This document shows, piece by piece, positions 23,528-36,080 of a stretch of DNA of 64,000 nt. The notes below the pieces were generated by a model. The model ran no database searches and had not been told where the DNA came from. It worked only from the letters and a program-made list of their open reading frames with translations. Numbering within the stretch: the first letter of the stretch is position 1; every line of letters begins with the position of its first letter. The stretch spans positions 1,054,001 to 1,118,000 of the forward strand of contig JAHRHY010000002.1 of NCBI GenBank assembly GCA_019671135.1, read 5' to 3'. A program made the translations under genes and the position numbers. The stretch is from Linnemannia hyalina. Its lineage: Eukaryota > Mortierellomycota > Mortierellomycetes > Mortierellales > Mortierellaceae.

Positions 23528-25583
23528 ATGATGGACATCAACCCTGCATTCACACCCGCAAACAACAACAACACTAATGCCAGGTTGCCAAAGGTTCTTA
23601 TAGCCGGAGCAGGTGTTGGGGGTCTCACTCTGGGTGCCATATTACAAAAGTCGGACATACCCTACGAGATCTTTGAGCGAGCCCCCGAGATAAAGCCACT
23701 TGGTACAGTGCGCATTGCTTCTCACATTGTTGATCCTCTCTCGTCCTCCTTGTCATCGTAACTACTGCATCATTGAACTCTAATTCGTGCATTTTGCTTT
23801 TTCCTTTAGGTTCTGGGCTGATTCTGTCAGCAAACGTCGCGCCTCTGTTCAAACAACTCGGAATCTATGACGACCTTGTTGCTGAGGGAAAACCCAACAA
23901 TGAGTTCCAAGTGTTTAACGAGCAGCGCCAACTCCAGTACACAATGGAGTTCCGCGACCAAACCGAGCAGTATGTTTTTTTTTGTGGTTGTCGTAGTCGC
24001 ACCAGCTTCATAATATGGATCAATTAACCCTTTATTATTTTCTCGTATTGTTGGCATGTAGGTTCGGCGCGCAGAATCATTATTATAGTCGTCCAGCATT
24101 CTATGACTTTCTTTTCCGACAAGTCCCCAAGGATCGTGTCCATCTCGGAAAAAAAATCATCTCGACACAACAGGACAAGGATGGCGTGCTTATCAGATGC
24201 AGCGACGGGACAGAGTACAAGGGAGACATACTTGTCGGCGCCGATGGCGCCTACAGTGCTGTCAGGCAAAGTCTGTACAAGGAACTGAAGGAAACCAACA
24301 GGTTGCCAGATACGGACGCATTGCCCCTGCCATTCAGCACTGTTCGAGTTGGAGGACTGACTCGGCCTCTGGATGTTACCGAGTTCCCAGATCTTGCCAA
24401 GGAGACTTGCCAGTTCATTCAAGTTGTTGGTGATGGCAAGCCCTACTCGGTAAGAAAAGACATTCAATTGGGATGAAGGGGCATTCTTGTAAAAGGGCCG
24501 ACAATATCTCTATCCTTTTTTTTTTTGATGTTCATATCTTTTTTTTTCTTACTCTTCTGAACGCTATTCTTTAGTGGGTAACGCAAACCACAATTCAGGG
24601 CAGAATCTCGTTTGGCGTGGTCCGCTACCTGGGCGAAGAACTTAGCAAAGACGATAACACATTTCTTAATGAGGAATGGGGACCCGAGGCAGCGGAAGCA
24701 ATGTGCGATGAAGTCCGTGATTTCCCAGTTGTGAGCGGAGGCGACAAGGTCTTGACGATTGGAGATCTGATCGACTTGACGCCCAAGGAATATATCTCCA
24801 AGGTTATGCTGGAGGAGAAGGTCTTCCAGACTTGGTTTGGTGGACGGACTGTTCTCCTTGGTGATGGTAAGTTTTTGGGGATGTTCATGCTGGAAGGATA
24901 TTAGGGTCAAAGACGTGTCGATTTGGTCAGCTGATTCATTCGGCCACCTTTTTTTTCCTCCGCTGGCTTCACTCCTTAGCTTGCCACAAGGTACGTATGC
25001 TTATGGCTGCACGAATTCAGTGGCAACACCAGAGGACAGGATGAGATTAGACATATCGTGGATTGCCGTACTAACTGGGCACATTTGTTCTGCAACATAA
25101 TAGTTCAGTCCGGCAGGAGGAGCTGGAGCATCGAACGCGATCCATGATGCAGTCGTCCTGGCGAACTACATACACGCTCTTCCCAACAACGCGACTGCTG
25201 AGGATATCGAAAAGTCATTTCAAGCGTACCAGGATGAGCGCATGCCATGGGTCCTAGATGCATTTGGTAACAGCAAGATCTTCAAAACCATGACCACCAG
25301 GGTATGTAGATCGTGTTTTTTTTTTTTTTTTTTTTTCGTTACTCTATTGTCAGAATATTTTTTTTTGGTGACTAATTATGTAAAACTCGTTTTCTTTTCG
25401 TAGACGATTGCAGGTGCGTTGCTACGCGCATTTACGAGAAACATGCCAGAATGGCTGCAACGCAAGAACGCTATCCGGATGACCATCAACAGACCTCAAC
25501 TCTACTGGTTACCGCAGATCGAGGATACTGGTTCTGTCAAGGCCGCACCGCAGCCCAGTTTGAGTCTCCGGACCTCCAGCTAA
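23528..25583 (+). CDS. FMO-E: FAD-dependent monooxygenase with an 11-nt micro-exon
   Basis: Seven exons (23528-23702, 23810-23969, 24062-24449, 24575-24866, 24980-24990, 25104-25301, 25404-25583) give 467 residues. The Rossmann motif is GAGVGG, the DG motif GADGAYSAVRQ, and the GD motif GDACHKFSPAGGAGASNAIHDA. As in FMO-B, an 11-nt exon encodes the Cys-His-Lys of the GD motif. The start is ambiguous between two adjacent ATGs (23528 and 23531); 23528 gives an exon 1 of 175 nt, the same as FMO-A to -D. The N-terminal linker is Asn-rich (NNNNTN) and unlike the others. It is the most diverged plus-strand member and is separated from FMO-D by a scarred 3.2 kb gap. Confidence 0.88.
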
Positions 25584-27264
25584 AAAAAAAAAATATGCCT
25601 AAATGTGACAGTAACGATAAGATCAAATAGTAATGGTTCATGTTTTATTCAAGAAAAAGTTGTATTAAAAGTGTGTGCAGTATGCAAAAAAAGAAAAAAA
25701 AAATTACGAGTCCAGCCTTGGTTTGCATCTTGCTCATCTCGATCCGCGTAGCTTTGATCTGTCGCTGAAGTGCCTCGACTTGATCGCTGGTTGTACCAAT
25801 AGCAATAGGCGATGCTGCTGTGGCACCAATGTGGCTCTTGCGGATTCCGAGCAGTCAGCCACAGTCCGCTTAACAGCAACAGTAGCCTCTTCCTCAGCAG
25901 CAGCAGTGGGAGGGTGAAGCTAAGGATTGTTTGTTTGACGAACGGTAAGACCTGGTTGGTCATCCTATGAGTTCTGAAGTCAGTTTTCGGAACCCATAGG
26001 CATTGGTGTCCGTTGCATTTGTCTTCTTTTCTTTCTCTTACGGGTGCGAGTATTGTGTTGTTTTATTTGTTCTGTTCCTGCATAGAAAAAAAAGTGGCAA
26101 ACCGGTCGGTTATGGGTGTAGGAAAAGTTTGCAAGTCCAAAAAAAAAGGGGGGGGGAAGGGGAGGAGTGCCAAAAAAAAAAATAGCGACCACATACCCGA
26201 CTCGCCTATGAGATCAGTGTTCATCCATGCTTTTTTTTTTTTTTTTTTGGTTGTCGGTTGTCGCCTTTTGACGTGTTAGTCCTGAGGAATACCAAACGAG
26301 GAGAGAGTGTGTTGTTGTTGACGCCGTCCTTTTTCGCGGCTGAATGAATGGGTTGAGAAATAGTAAGGGACGACAGACTGGAGGAAGGGCGGTCGTTGGT
26401 GAGTTGATGCGGTGGGTAGTGATGGATGAGAGATGGGAAGAAAAAGAGAGGAAGGAGTGAAGATAGAAATGGAATGTCGGAAAAAATAATATTTCAATGT
26501 AATTAAAAAAAAAAAAAAAAATGCGAGGAAGATTTGACATACATGATTCGCGTCGATGGAGTCCTTGAATTCTTAACTCTAACCTTTTAACAGTACAATA
26601 AACGCTTAACAGAAGGTGAAAATAGGGAAACGGAGATGATTTTTTTGCCCTTACCGACGCCGATCGATACCGACGACACCGTGCTGCGCATAGCACCAAA
26701 AAAAAACAGGCGGGCTATGAAATGACACAAGAACCTCATGCAACAGGCGTATGGACAAATGACCTACTCGACACTTGTATTTACGTTTTGTTAACTCTTT
26801 TTGCTACGCCCAATTTGCGACTGCCAGATTCGAAATCATACTGATCAAAACGCGAACGCGAACGCGACGCGTCGATTGGTTTAACGAGTCGTTTTTTTTT
26901 TTCTTTGCCAGACGTTTTAACCACTCGAACGGCGACAATGATAAAGAATGACCCTCCTTTGGTGTCAAGAAAAAAAAAAAAAAAAAAAAGGCGAGCTTGG
27001 AATTGATATTACAAATTCATATTTATTATTTACTCATTGCTTTTTGGGGTGACGGTGACGATGATGGTATGGTGAGTAGGAGAGTTTGTCGTGGTGAAAG
27101 CATTGTCGAAAATGTGAAGTGGTGAGATGAGTGAGTGTAAGGGGTAGAACGTGTCATTAGGAGTGAAATGATGGGGTGGGGGTAACAAAAATAAATAAAA
27201 GGGCATTCTTTCCTAGATACGAAGGGGAAAAAAAAGACATTACTGCAACTGGCGGTCCGGGATC
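25584..27264. other. Spacer between FMO-E and the Tea1/Kel1-like gene
   Basis: Both neighbours end here (FMO-E from the left, the minus-strand kelch gene from the right). Inside lies a possible small minus-strand gene (about 25690-26450) with its own CT-rich sense-strand leader. From about 26500 to 27240 there are A runs of 15-20 nt (for example 26503-26520 and 26970-26989) and no supportable gene. Confidence 0.45.
25690..26235 (-). pseudogene. Possible small unknown gene, apparently frameshifted
   Basis: On the minus strand a CT-rich leader (about 26460-26290) leads to an ATG at about 26222, a possible intron (GTATGT to TATGCAG, about 26193-26084) and a basic segment (GTEQIKQHN, RKRKKRR). 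Further on, two coding-like stretches lie in different frames: EEEATVAVKRTVADCSESA, then HIGATAASPIAIGTTSDQ continuing into the helix VEALQRQIKATRIEMSKMQ. A one-base change in an A/G run at about 25843 would separate them. I do not recognise the family. Gene structure, and whether the two halves belong together, is uncertain; an intron-rich functional gene or a sequencing indel remain possible. Confidence 0.3.
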
Positions 27265-30200
27265 TTACTCCTCATACTGTCGCCGCTGATGAGCCATATC
27301 CTCAATCATTCGCTCGTACTCCTCCAACTTTTGTGCAGATGTGCTACTGCTGCTGGCAGGTGCAGCGGCAGTGGGTGAGGAGGCAGTGGCGGTAGGGGCG
27401 GTGGGGAAGTTGGCGACGGTAGGACTATTGCTACTGCTCTTGTTATCCACAACGGGCGACTTGAGGGCAATAGGAGACGAGGGTGCAGAAGTGGGTGACA
27501 GCAGTGATGCTGCTGCGGCTGCTGCTGTGGTAGTAGTAGCAGTGGCGGTTGCTGGTACTACCGAAACTGCATGTACAATCTCGACAGCATCATGATCGTC
27601 CTCGGCTACTACTGGCGCTGGTGCTGGTGCTGGTGCTGGTGGCGAGCCGCCAGTGGCGATAGCAGGGGGACGGTAAGGGCTACCGTTCACCTGGGCCTGG
27701 CCCCAGTTCGACCTCAACAGTTCCAACTCGTTGGCCAACGAATCAGCCGAGGACCGATCAGTCGAATGAGATCCATGCGACATGGGTGTCAGATACGACC
27801 GCCCTGAGCCAACTCCAGTATGATGGTTAGCCTCCATCAACCGTTGGATCAAGTCATCGTTTCCGTTCAGACTGGCCATGCTGTTGCGGACAGACTCCGG
27901 TCCCTGAAAGTTGTCCAGGAGAATCGCAATCTTGTTTTCCGAGGCCTTCAACTGCTGCTCCAGATCAATGTTGGTCGACTGAAGCTCCTGGATGGTCTTG
28001 TGAGCATTCTCGATCACCAACTCGAGCTCCTCCTGGTGGGCAGCCAAAGCCTGAGCACGCTTCCTGTCAGAGTCCAATGCCTCCTCGCTCTTCGTCTCCG
28101 AGTGACCCTGAGCAGCAGCAGCGACGGCCTGTTGGGCAGCCAACGCCTCCTGGTGCGACTTGACAGCCGTCAACGCATCCTCCAACTCGCGACCGGTGCT
28201 AGTGTTCAACGCATGAGACTGCTCCAACTCGTACTGTGTCAACTCGAGCTGATGTCTCGTCTCGGCCAACGAAGCTTGTGTCTCCTCCAAAGCATTTTCC
28301 AACTCCTCAACCTTGGCCTTAAAGGTCTCGGTCGAGATAGCACCCTGCTTCTTGTGCTCATGGTGCTTCGACTTCAACGTCTTCAACTCGGCCTGGGTGA
28401 CCTCGACCTGACTCTCGGAATTCTGAAGTGCCCTCGTCATCTCCTCCATCTTTTGCTCCAACTCCATCGACCGACCCATCGAGTCATGCAACTGGCGGTG
28501 AAGCTCCGTCACCTCTTCCTCCAACTGGGTGGTAGCAGCCACGGCGGCCTGGCCAGCGGAGGCTTGAACCTCGCGCGCCTGACCATGAGCAGCCTCCATC
28601 TCCTGCAAGGCCTTCTGAATCACCTCCTTCTCAGCCTTGGCAGCCTGGGCCTCATCACGGAGTCTCTTAACCATGGTCTCTGATCCCTGGACATAGTGGA
28701 CGGCGGTCTGGTAATCGGCCTGCAACTGCTGAATGCGCTCCTCTTGGTGCATCTTGAGAACTGACATCTCTTCCAGCTGCTGTCTTGACTCTTGGGCAAT
28801 CCTCTCGGCCTCCTGAACCTTGGTCTTCAATCCAGTCATCGTCACAGCTCCATTAGCAGAAGACTGGCCAGTGAGTCCCTGGCTCAAGGCATCCAAGATC
28901 AGATCGTCGGCCAGCAAGCCGTTCTCGCGCATAACACCGCGAAGAACACCCAATTGGACCTCGTTGTTTTCCTGCTCCTTGGCCATCTCCTCCAGAGCCT
29001 CCTCCTTCTGGTTGACCTGAGCCTCCAATGACGCAACCCTGTCTTCAGCAGTCGACAGCTGACGCTGAGCCTCCCCAGCCTCGGTCCTAGCCGACATCGA
29101 CGTCGACTCCAACTGCGAGATCCTGAGCATCGACTCTCCAAGATCCTTGTTGGCCTGAGCGGCTGCAGCCTGGGACTCTTTCAACAAGTGTCTCAATGTG
29201 CCGAGCTCATGCTCTAACTCTGCAACACGTGACGCCGAAGTGATCGCCATGATGCTGTCGTGCTTGCGGGCGTTGGCGCCAGGGCTGTACGAAGCATTCA
29301 TGTCCTCCTCCAACAAAGTCCTCATCGCCTCGTTCTCGCTCTTGGCCTTTTGCCACAGCAGATCCGTCTCCTGGGCCTTGGTCTTCCAATGGTCAGCCTC
29401 ACGCTGGGCACGCTCAAAGTCTGCGCGCGCACTAGCAAACTCCATCTGGGTATGGTCAATCTCCTGACGAGCCTGAGTCCAGAGACGATCCGCATGCTCC
29501 GCTCGGTCGTTCGCGACAGAGTAAGCCAACTTGGCCTTCTCCAACGACTTTTTCTGGTGGTCCACAGTCGTCTTGAGTCCCGAGATTTGAGAGAACAAGG
29601 CCGTCGATTGTTGTTGGTAGCTCGAAAGACGGGCCTCGCTTGATGCATGCTTAGCCTCAACCTCTCTCAAACTACCCTCGGCGACTGAAGCACGCTCATG
29701 GAGCGATGTCATATCTGTCAAGGATCGAGTCCGTGCCTGCTGGGCCTCCTCCGCAGCCGCCGACGCCTGGCGAGCTCTCTCCTGAGCAGTCTCACGTCCA
29801 TGACGCTCCCGTTCCAAAAGCGCCTCATGCTGGGCCTGCTGCGACTGCAGCCTATCGACCTGTCCCAAAGCAGTTGTCAACCGCTTCTCAAGATCAACCG
29901 CACGGGCAGTCTCGGTCGATACCAAAGCAGAGACCTCGCCAGACTGGAGAGCAGAGACTTTGGCCTTGAGGTAAGCAGCCTCCTGCAGAGCCGCGGTACG
30001 AATCCTCTCGGCTTCCCGCAGTTTGTTGGACGCGACTTGGGCCTGAGCCACAATCGAGCTCTTGGAACGCTCCAGCTCCGCCTTGCAGCTCAACAGCGCC
30101 TGCATAATCTTGTACTTTTCCGAGTCCCGGTCTGCCTCGAACAAGCCCAGGCTATCCTTAAGGGCCAAAGTCATACTGAGGGGGCGCTCACCCGTCTTCT

Positions 30201-33200
30201 TGCGAGTCATTGCAACCTCAGCCAAGAGCCACTGCTCACGCTGCTTGAGATCGCGGATCTCCGCATCCTTGGAGTTGTATTGGATTTCCTGAGATGACAA
30301 GGGCGAGGTGGAATCCTGACTGGGTTGGGAGGACGCACGCGATTGCTCAAGAGATGCACGAGGAGGTGGGTTGAGCGATCCACGGTTCTTGTTGTCTGTC
30401 AAAGAGCGCCTACGTCCAACATCCTGTGACTGTTGTTGCGACTGTGATTGCTGGAGATTGGCATACTGGGCGCTGTTGTACTGAAGGGGCTGGAGTGGCC
30501 GCTGGTTCTGTGACCGAGGAGAATCCCGCTCGTAGTAATCTTGATCGGTCATGCTGGGACGGCGAGTCTCGTCAATCGATTGAGTACCTCGAGGCTCGAC
30601 CTCATGGATGGTGTAGCTGCCAGTCTTGCCTACCGTGCGTCGTCTAAAGACCTGGCCATCAGCGGCATCCAAGCTAACGCGGGTCTGTGACTGGGGAGGA
30701 GACGATACAACGTTGGAATCATCTGCAAAGCGAGCAGAGGCATTGCCATTTTGTTGTTGGATGTACTGCTCGTCTGAGTTGATTATGGTCTGCTGTTGCT
30801 GTTGTTGAGGGGCACGACGAGAGTCTTGGTTGTTGTTGTTGACATCATTAGAGTGGCGGATAGAGTCGGGGGAGGGAGTAGGTCGTGGAAAGGAGGAGTT
30901 GGAGTCGTCGAGTGCGGCATCGACGCGCAGGCCGCTATCGTTGTCGTAACCAGACCGAGGACCCAATGAGGGTTCGTGATATCTAATCTTGGCTGTGATT
31001 GGTCGGAGTAACAAATTAAGAAAAAAAAATGGCGGGAAATAATTCGAGAATTTTCTTTTGGGTTAGTGGATCGGGTCTCCGTGCCCATGCGGCATTGGTG
31101 CATATGCGAGGAAATAAAAACAGAGGGGACTGACTGTCTCCACGCTGGTCGGAGGAAATCTATCGTCGTCGTAACCACGTAAACTTACTGGTGTCAAGGA
31201 TGTATATGGATCCATCCTCCTCAGTGTTCAGTTCCAGCTGCCCACCAAGAATATAGATCCTGTCTCCAACACTGCACATTGCATGCTCTGTCCTGGGGGG
31301 TGCCGAATCTACAGTGTCCGGGAATGTCAACCACCGACGATCTATTTTTGTGCAAGGGTGTGAATTAAACACGTATTAGTATGCTGTCAACTGATACGTA
31401 GATCTCATCTCGAAATAAAGAAAACACCGCCAAATAAAATAACAAACCAACTTACCGTTGAACTTGAAAGCGGAGAGGTCGCCGAGGAGCTGGTCTTCAT
31501 GGTTCATGCCTCCGTAGATGTACATGGTATCGTCAACAACACTGGCAGCATGTCCCTGGCGACTTGTTGGCAAGACACCAAACGCTGGTACAGCCTCCCA
31601 CTTGTTGGTCTGTGGGTCGTAGCACCAAATGTCGTTGTAGAAGAATTGGTCGTCTGCTCCTCCGAAACTATCGTTAGATTAGCCATAAGAAGGGAAGGAG
31701 ATAGATAAGTCGTCTGAGATGGTTTCTTCAAAAGGAGGGTAGTAAAGATGAATCCATGTGCGCACAAAACAAACAAAGAAAAGGAGAGGGAGACAACAAA
31801 TAACGGATGATGGCCATTACACATAGCCACAAACGGTCGAGGCACACATGATCTTCCACTCTTCACATAACAGCAACATCTCATTGCAAAATAACAAGTA
31901 GCAAAATGAAAGAAAATAAAGAACGATAAGTGCCAATGCGAACGAGGGAGCAAGTGAGCAGGAGAAAATAAGATACTTACATGTACACCTTGCCATCGTG
32001 GGCCGCCGCACAATGGCCAGCACGTGCAGGGGGTAGCTCAGATGCGGGCTCCAATCGATTCCACCTTGGGTTCGAAGTGTTTACTATTCAAACGGTTGTT
32101 GTTGTTGTGGAAATGAATGGGTAAGAGCAATATAGATTCAATAGTGTCCAAAGTATTCAAGGAGCACAATGAAGAAGATGACCAAGGAGAAAATAATAAG
32201 AGCAGAAATGTGAAATGGATGTTAGCAACCGAAGACCGTTGGAAGGAGGCAAAAAAAATGATACTCTAGAAACATACATAACCATATCCAAACACAAAAA
32301 CACCGAAAACGAAGAGGGGCATATATGGGGAGAGTACGACGGGAGGGTGAGACATGAATGCACGAGGAAATGCAACATAAGACACAAGACCTGTTGGACG
32401 CTCTTAACGGTCGTTGTCACTGTTGATGCTGTTATCACTTACGGGACTTCATGTCGAAGCAGGCAACGTCGTTGAGGTAGTATCCGTTGAACTGTCCTCC
32501 AAAGACGTAGAGCGTTGTTCCGATCACACAGGCGGCATGCGAATGGCGAGGTGCAGGCAAGAGACCGAGGATAGTGGGCTTGTTCCACTCCTTGCGAATG
32601 GTGTGGAGGACATAGAGGGCGTCACTGCACTTGTTCTTTGCATCCTTGCCGCCAAAATCTATTGTTCAGGAAACAGACAGAGAGGGGAAAGGTTGTTTTT
32701 CCTCGGGATTAGTCTCCAGGAGTGAAAGAAACAATAGCGATCACGGACCCATTATTGGTGTTCACCGAGCCATGCTGCTGCTCTGTCCTCTTCTTGCACG
32801 AGACAATTGATGTCCAACTACAAAAAAAGGAGAGGAAGGAGGCGAGTAATGCGAAATGGGAGCAAGGGGAGGGAAATATGGCAATGAGGAGTGAGAGAAA
32901 GGGGGAAGGTGTGAAGGAGGTTTGCTTACACATGATGTAGTGACCCAGGGTGACGGCGGTGTGTCCTGAGGTGGAAGGTGGAGAGTCACCTCCTCCGACA
33001 GGGAGGAGCTGGCTATGAAGGGATTCTAGTAATCGCAAACAAGGAGTAAAGGATAAGGGTAAGTAAGCAAGCATGAAGGCATGTATGCGATCGAGGATGA
33101 TGGGGTCAGGTTAGCTAATTCGGTATCCCGTTGATATTGCTTCATTGCATTGTCGTTCCATGCTTGCATGCTTGTTCCTGCTCCTTGCTTGACTTGTCGT

Positions 33201-34223
33201 TCGTTACATTATCCGTCCACCCCCTTCGGTTATTTCTCAGTTGACTGTCTCGTTATGTGCGAGTTCCTGTTGAGCGTATGTCTGTCTTGTCTCTCGTCGA
33301 GGACTCTTGTACTGTTGAACTTTTGTACTTTCCGCTTGGTGCCCCTTTTTCTCATCCACGAGTAACGAAAAAAGATACAGTTATCGATGGAACTATTGTC
33401 ACGAACAAACCAGGGTCCCCGTGGCGAAAAGAGTGCGAATATATGTGCATCGTTGAAAAAAAAGAGAAGGGGAAAGAGATGATGACAACTTACGAGAGTC
33501 AATGACATGCATGTCCCGCTGAGCAGAACCCTTGACAACTCCACCGAAGACATAAATATCGGTTCCCGTCTGGACATAGGACGCCGTATGAGAGAACCGG
33601 GGGAAAGGGCTGGGCGACATCACTTGGGCCGAGATCCAGGGTCCGTTGCTTGACGACAAATGTGCAAACGAGTCGTGGGTCGAAATCGACGAAGCCGACA
33701 CCAAGTTGCTTCCAGTGCTACCTCCATTGCTGTTTGTCTGTGGTTGTTGAAGAGTTGAATGCTGTTGGAGCTGGTATTGGTGTTGCTGCTGTTGGATGTG
33801 ATACATCCTCTTGTCGCTGTCAACGGACGACTTGTTGTTCAATTTTTGTTGTTGGTGCTGTTGGGGAGAATAGTCTAGGCTGGCGGACGAGTTTTCACGC
33901 AGGTGCACTGGTACAGAGGAAGTCGAAGACGAAGCCGGGGTCATTGAAAGTGTCGTACTTGTCAGCACTGTAGAGTTGTTGTTAGGGTTGATGGCATTAT
34001 TGTTCGTCTGTTGTTGTTGTTGCTTGCCTACGCTGTTTGGTGGGGGTGCCATGGTGGTTGAGGAAGCAATAGACCCGTTTCCTCCAGAGGTTGTTGTGGT
34101 CACCGAGGGCGCATGGTTAGAAGTAGCGGAAGAGACAGCGGCTATGGCGGCAGCATTTTTGGCGGCAGCGGCCTTTTCCTCCTTTTCCTTTTTGGACTTT
34201 TTGGATGAGAACAGACCAGCCAT
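27265..34223 (-). CDS. Tea1/Kel1-like kelch-repeat and coiled-coil cell-polarity protein
   Basis: Seven exons (34223-33494, 33025-32930, 32658-32443, 32083-31981, 31667-31456, 31341-31189, 30992-27265) give 1745 residues in frame. Residues 1-190 are a low-complexity Ser/Gln/Asn-rich head with a basic KKSKKEKEEK start. A six-blade kelch propeller follows (about 190-500), with typical turns such as HTASYVQTGTDIYVFGG, HAACVIGTTLYVFGG, HCAAAHDGKVYIFGG and HAMCSVGDRIYILGG. A disordered linker leads to a very long coiled coil (about 740-1560, from DAEIRDLKQREQWLLAEV) and a Ser/Ala/Pro-rich tail ending in a short helix. Fission yeast Tea1/Tea3 and budding yeast Kel1/Kel2 have this order of domains and mark growing cell ends together with formins and microtubules. 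The assignment is by architecture. Most kelch introns lie between or within blades. Confidence 0.88.
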
Positions 34224-34560
34224 CGTAGTAGGTATAAGAGTTGGCTATGGTCCGTTTGTCTATGTGTGGGGGTATGTGGTGATGGACTAGTGTGGGATGA
34301 AAAGAAAGGGAGGGTTATGAAGTGTGTCCAGTGGCTGTGATAGGTGTTGTTCGAGGGCAAAGGTGGAAAGGAGTGGATGGAATAACAAGAACGGAAAGGG
34401 GGTCGGTGTGAATGTAATGTAATACAGGAGTAATAATAACAAAGGGAGGCGGGATGATGATGGAGAAGGAGAAGAGTGAAGGGAGGAGGGGAGAGAAGGC
34501 GAAAGGATGACAATGGATGGGGAGAGGAGAAAAGAAGAGGAGAAGGAGAAGAGGGATGAT
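34224..34560 (-). promoter_or_regulatory. Pyrimidine-rich promoter of the Tea1/Kel1-like gene
   Basis: The sense (minus) strand is a dense CT tract for over 300 nt directly upstream of the ATG at 34223. Two long spurious open frames of Ser/Leu/Pro/His arise purely from this bias. Confidence 0.5.
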
Positions 34561-36080
34561 GACAAGGAAGAACAGGACCATGAAAAGAAATAAAGAAACG
34601 AGTGGTCGTCCTTCTTTAGCCTTCTCGCCTGCTAGCCTTCCTTCCCTTCACTCGGTCCAACAGCAACGAGGAAACCTTCCTTCGAACAAACAGCGTGCGA
34701 CAACAGGAGCGACGAGGGAAATGAAGGACCGAGAACCAGAAAGCCCCCTTTTTGGGGAACCAGGTTCAATCAAGCCAACTGTCCTAGGCTGACCAATGGC
34801 CATCCATCGTTCAGGCATATCTCCCTATCCTACCTCCAGCCCCCTCACTTCCTGAACTAGCCCAACAACCCCCTTTCAATCGAACATCTTCCTTCTCTCT
34901 CTACACCAGATATTATTATTCATCACATCATGTCATATCCTAATGGTCTTTCCTCTTTCCCCATGCTCATCCTCATCTTACACACGCACTTTCTATACGA
35001 AAATAAAAAAAACACCGAGAGCCGCACAACATCCATACAACTTTACACCTCACAATGAGCACTTTTTTATTCAACAGAGAGAGAGAGAGAGAGAGCATTT
35101 TACTTTAGTTTTTGTACAGAATACAGAACCGTTGACATGTTCTTCTTTCAAATGATCCATCAAACGGCTGGGCTCTCAACCCCCCTCCCTTTCATTCATT
35201 CACTCTATCTCCCCCTCTACTCGCTCAACCAACACCACCCCCTGCCTGCTCTACCCTCCCTCCCCCCTCATGTCCCTCATGTCTAATTGCACCTTAATTG
35301 CCTTAACAAAAACCTGAGGAGCACAAACACAACCATAAACACAAACAAACTATATGAATCAAGTAATGAATAAGGGCAACACCCCTGTGTCTGCGTCCGT
35401 GTGCGTGCCCCTCCGTCTCCGTGGAATCTACTTTCCTCCCACTTTTCTTTTCATTCTTCGTTCCCCCCCTCCCTCCTTCCTTTCGCCCTCTCCCTTTCTT
35501 TCCCATACGCCACAAAAGGGGCCACAATCGAGATTAATCTCAGTAGCCCCCCTCCCATCGACACAGTCGACACCTCAAAAGTGACGAAACGACGAACGGG
35601 GAATAAAACCGTCGTTCGTTTCACAAACAAACCCTGGTGCCTTTTCGTTTTGTGCAATCATTGTTTGTCGACAAGCTAAAAGGGCAAGAACCAAATGAGA
35701 GGGGGAGGGGCTCAACTCAATGGTACAGTAGGACACAACAGAACAGGAATACATTACTGTCCGAAACTAAATATTATTATTTTTCCAGGTACAAACGAAC
35801 GACAAAACAATGCATAACGAGGAGCATAAGTGTGTTAACAAAGCGCAAAGTAATATTTGCCGTTCGTTCTCCTTTTGTTACAAAAAGACACACAATTGAA
35901 CACGAACCAATGTCAAAACGATGCGAAAAAATAATAATAATGGGTACTTGTCTAGAAACCACACACGTATTGTTTTATTTTGACGAAAAATTAATAATTT
36001 ACTCCGCATGCATTTTCACTCAGGCTAACGAAGCCAAAGATGATAGAGAAAAAAAGGAGAGGGGGGGAATGAAAGGAGAT
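34561..36080. other. Spacer upstream of the Tea1/Kel1-like gene
   Basis: No supportable gene in about 1.5 kb. It includes a GA microsatellite (35076-35095), several C/T tracts (35180-35270, 35460-35500) and the AT-rich 3' flank of the TM9SF gene. Confidence 0.5.

Noticed and set aside
9095..25583. Interpretation of the FMO array as a classic secondary-metabolite cluster
   Set aside because: No backbone synthase, transporter or cluster regulator is visible in the window; duplication of one enzyme type explains it better.
26214..26699. 161-codon minus-strand open frame
   Set aside because: Mostly CT-rich leader sequence with poly-Phe and Ser/His runs from homopolymers; taken as promoter/5'UTR material.
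27820..28683. 287-codon plus-strand open frame rich in Leu/Gln/Arg
   Set aside because: It is antisense to the long coiled coil of the Tea1/Kel1-like gene; codon bias of the coil leaves the opposite strand open.
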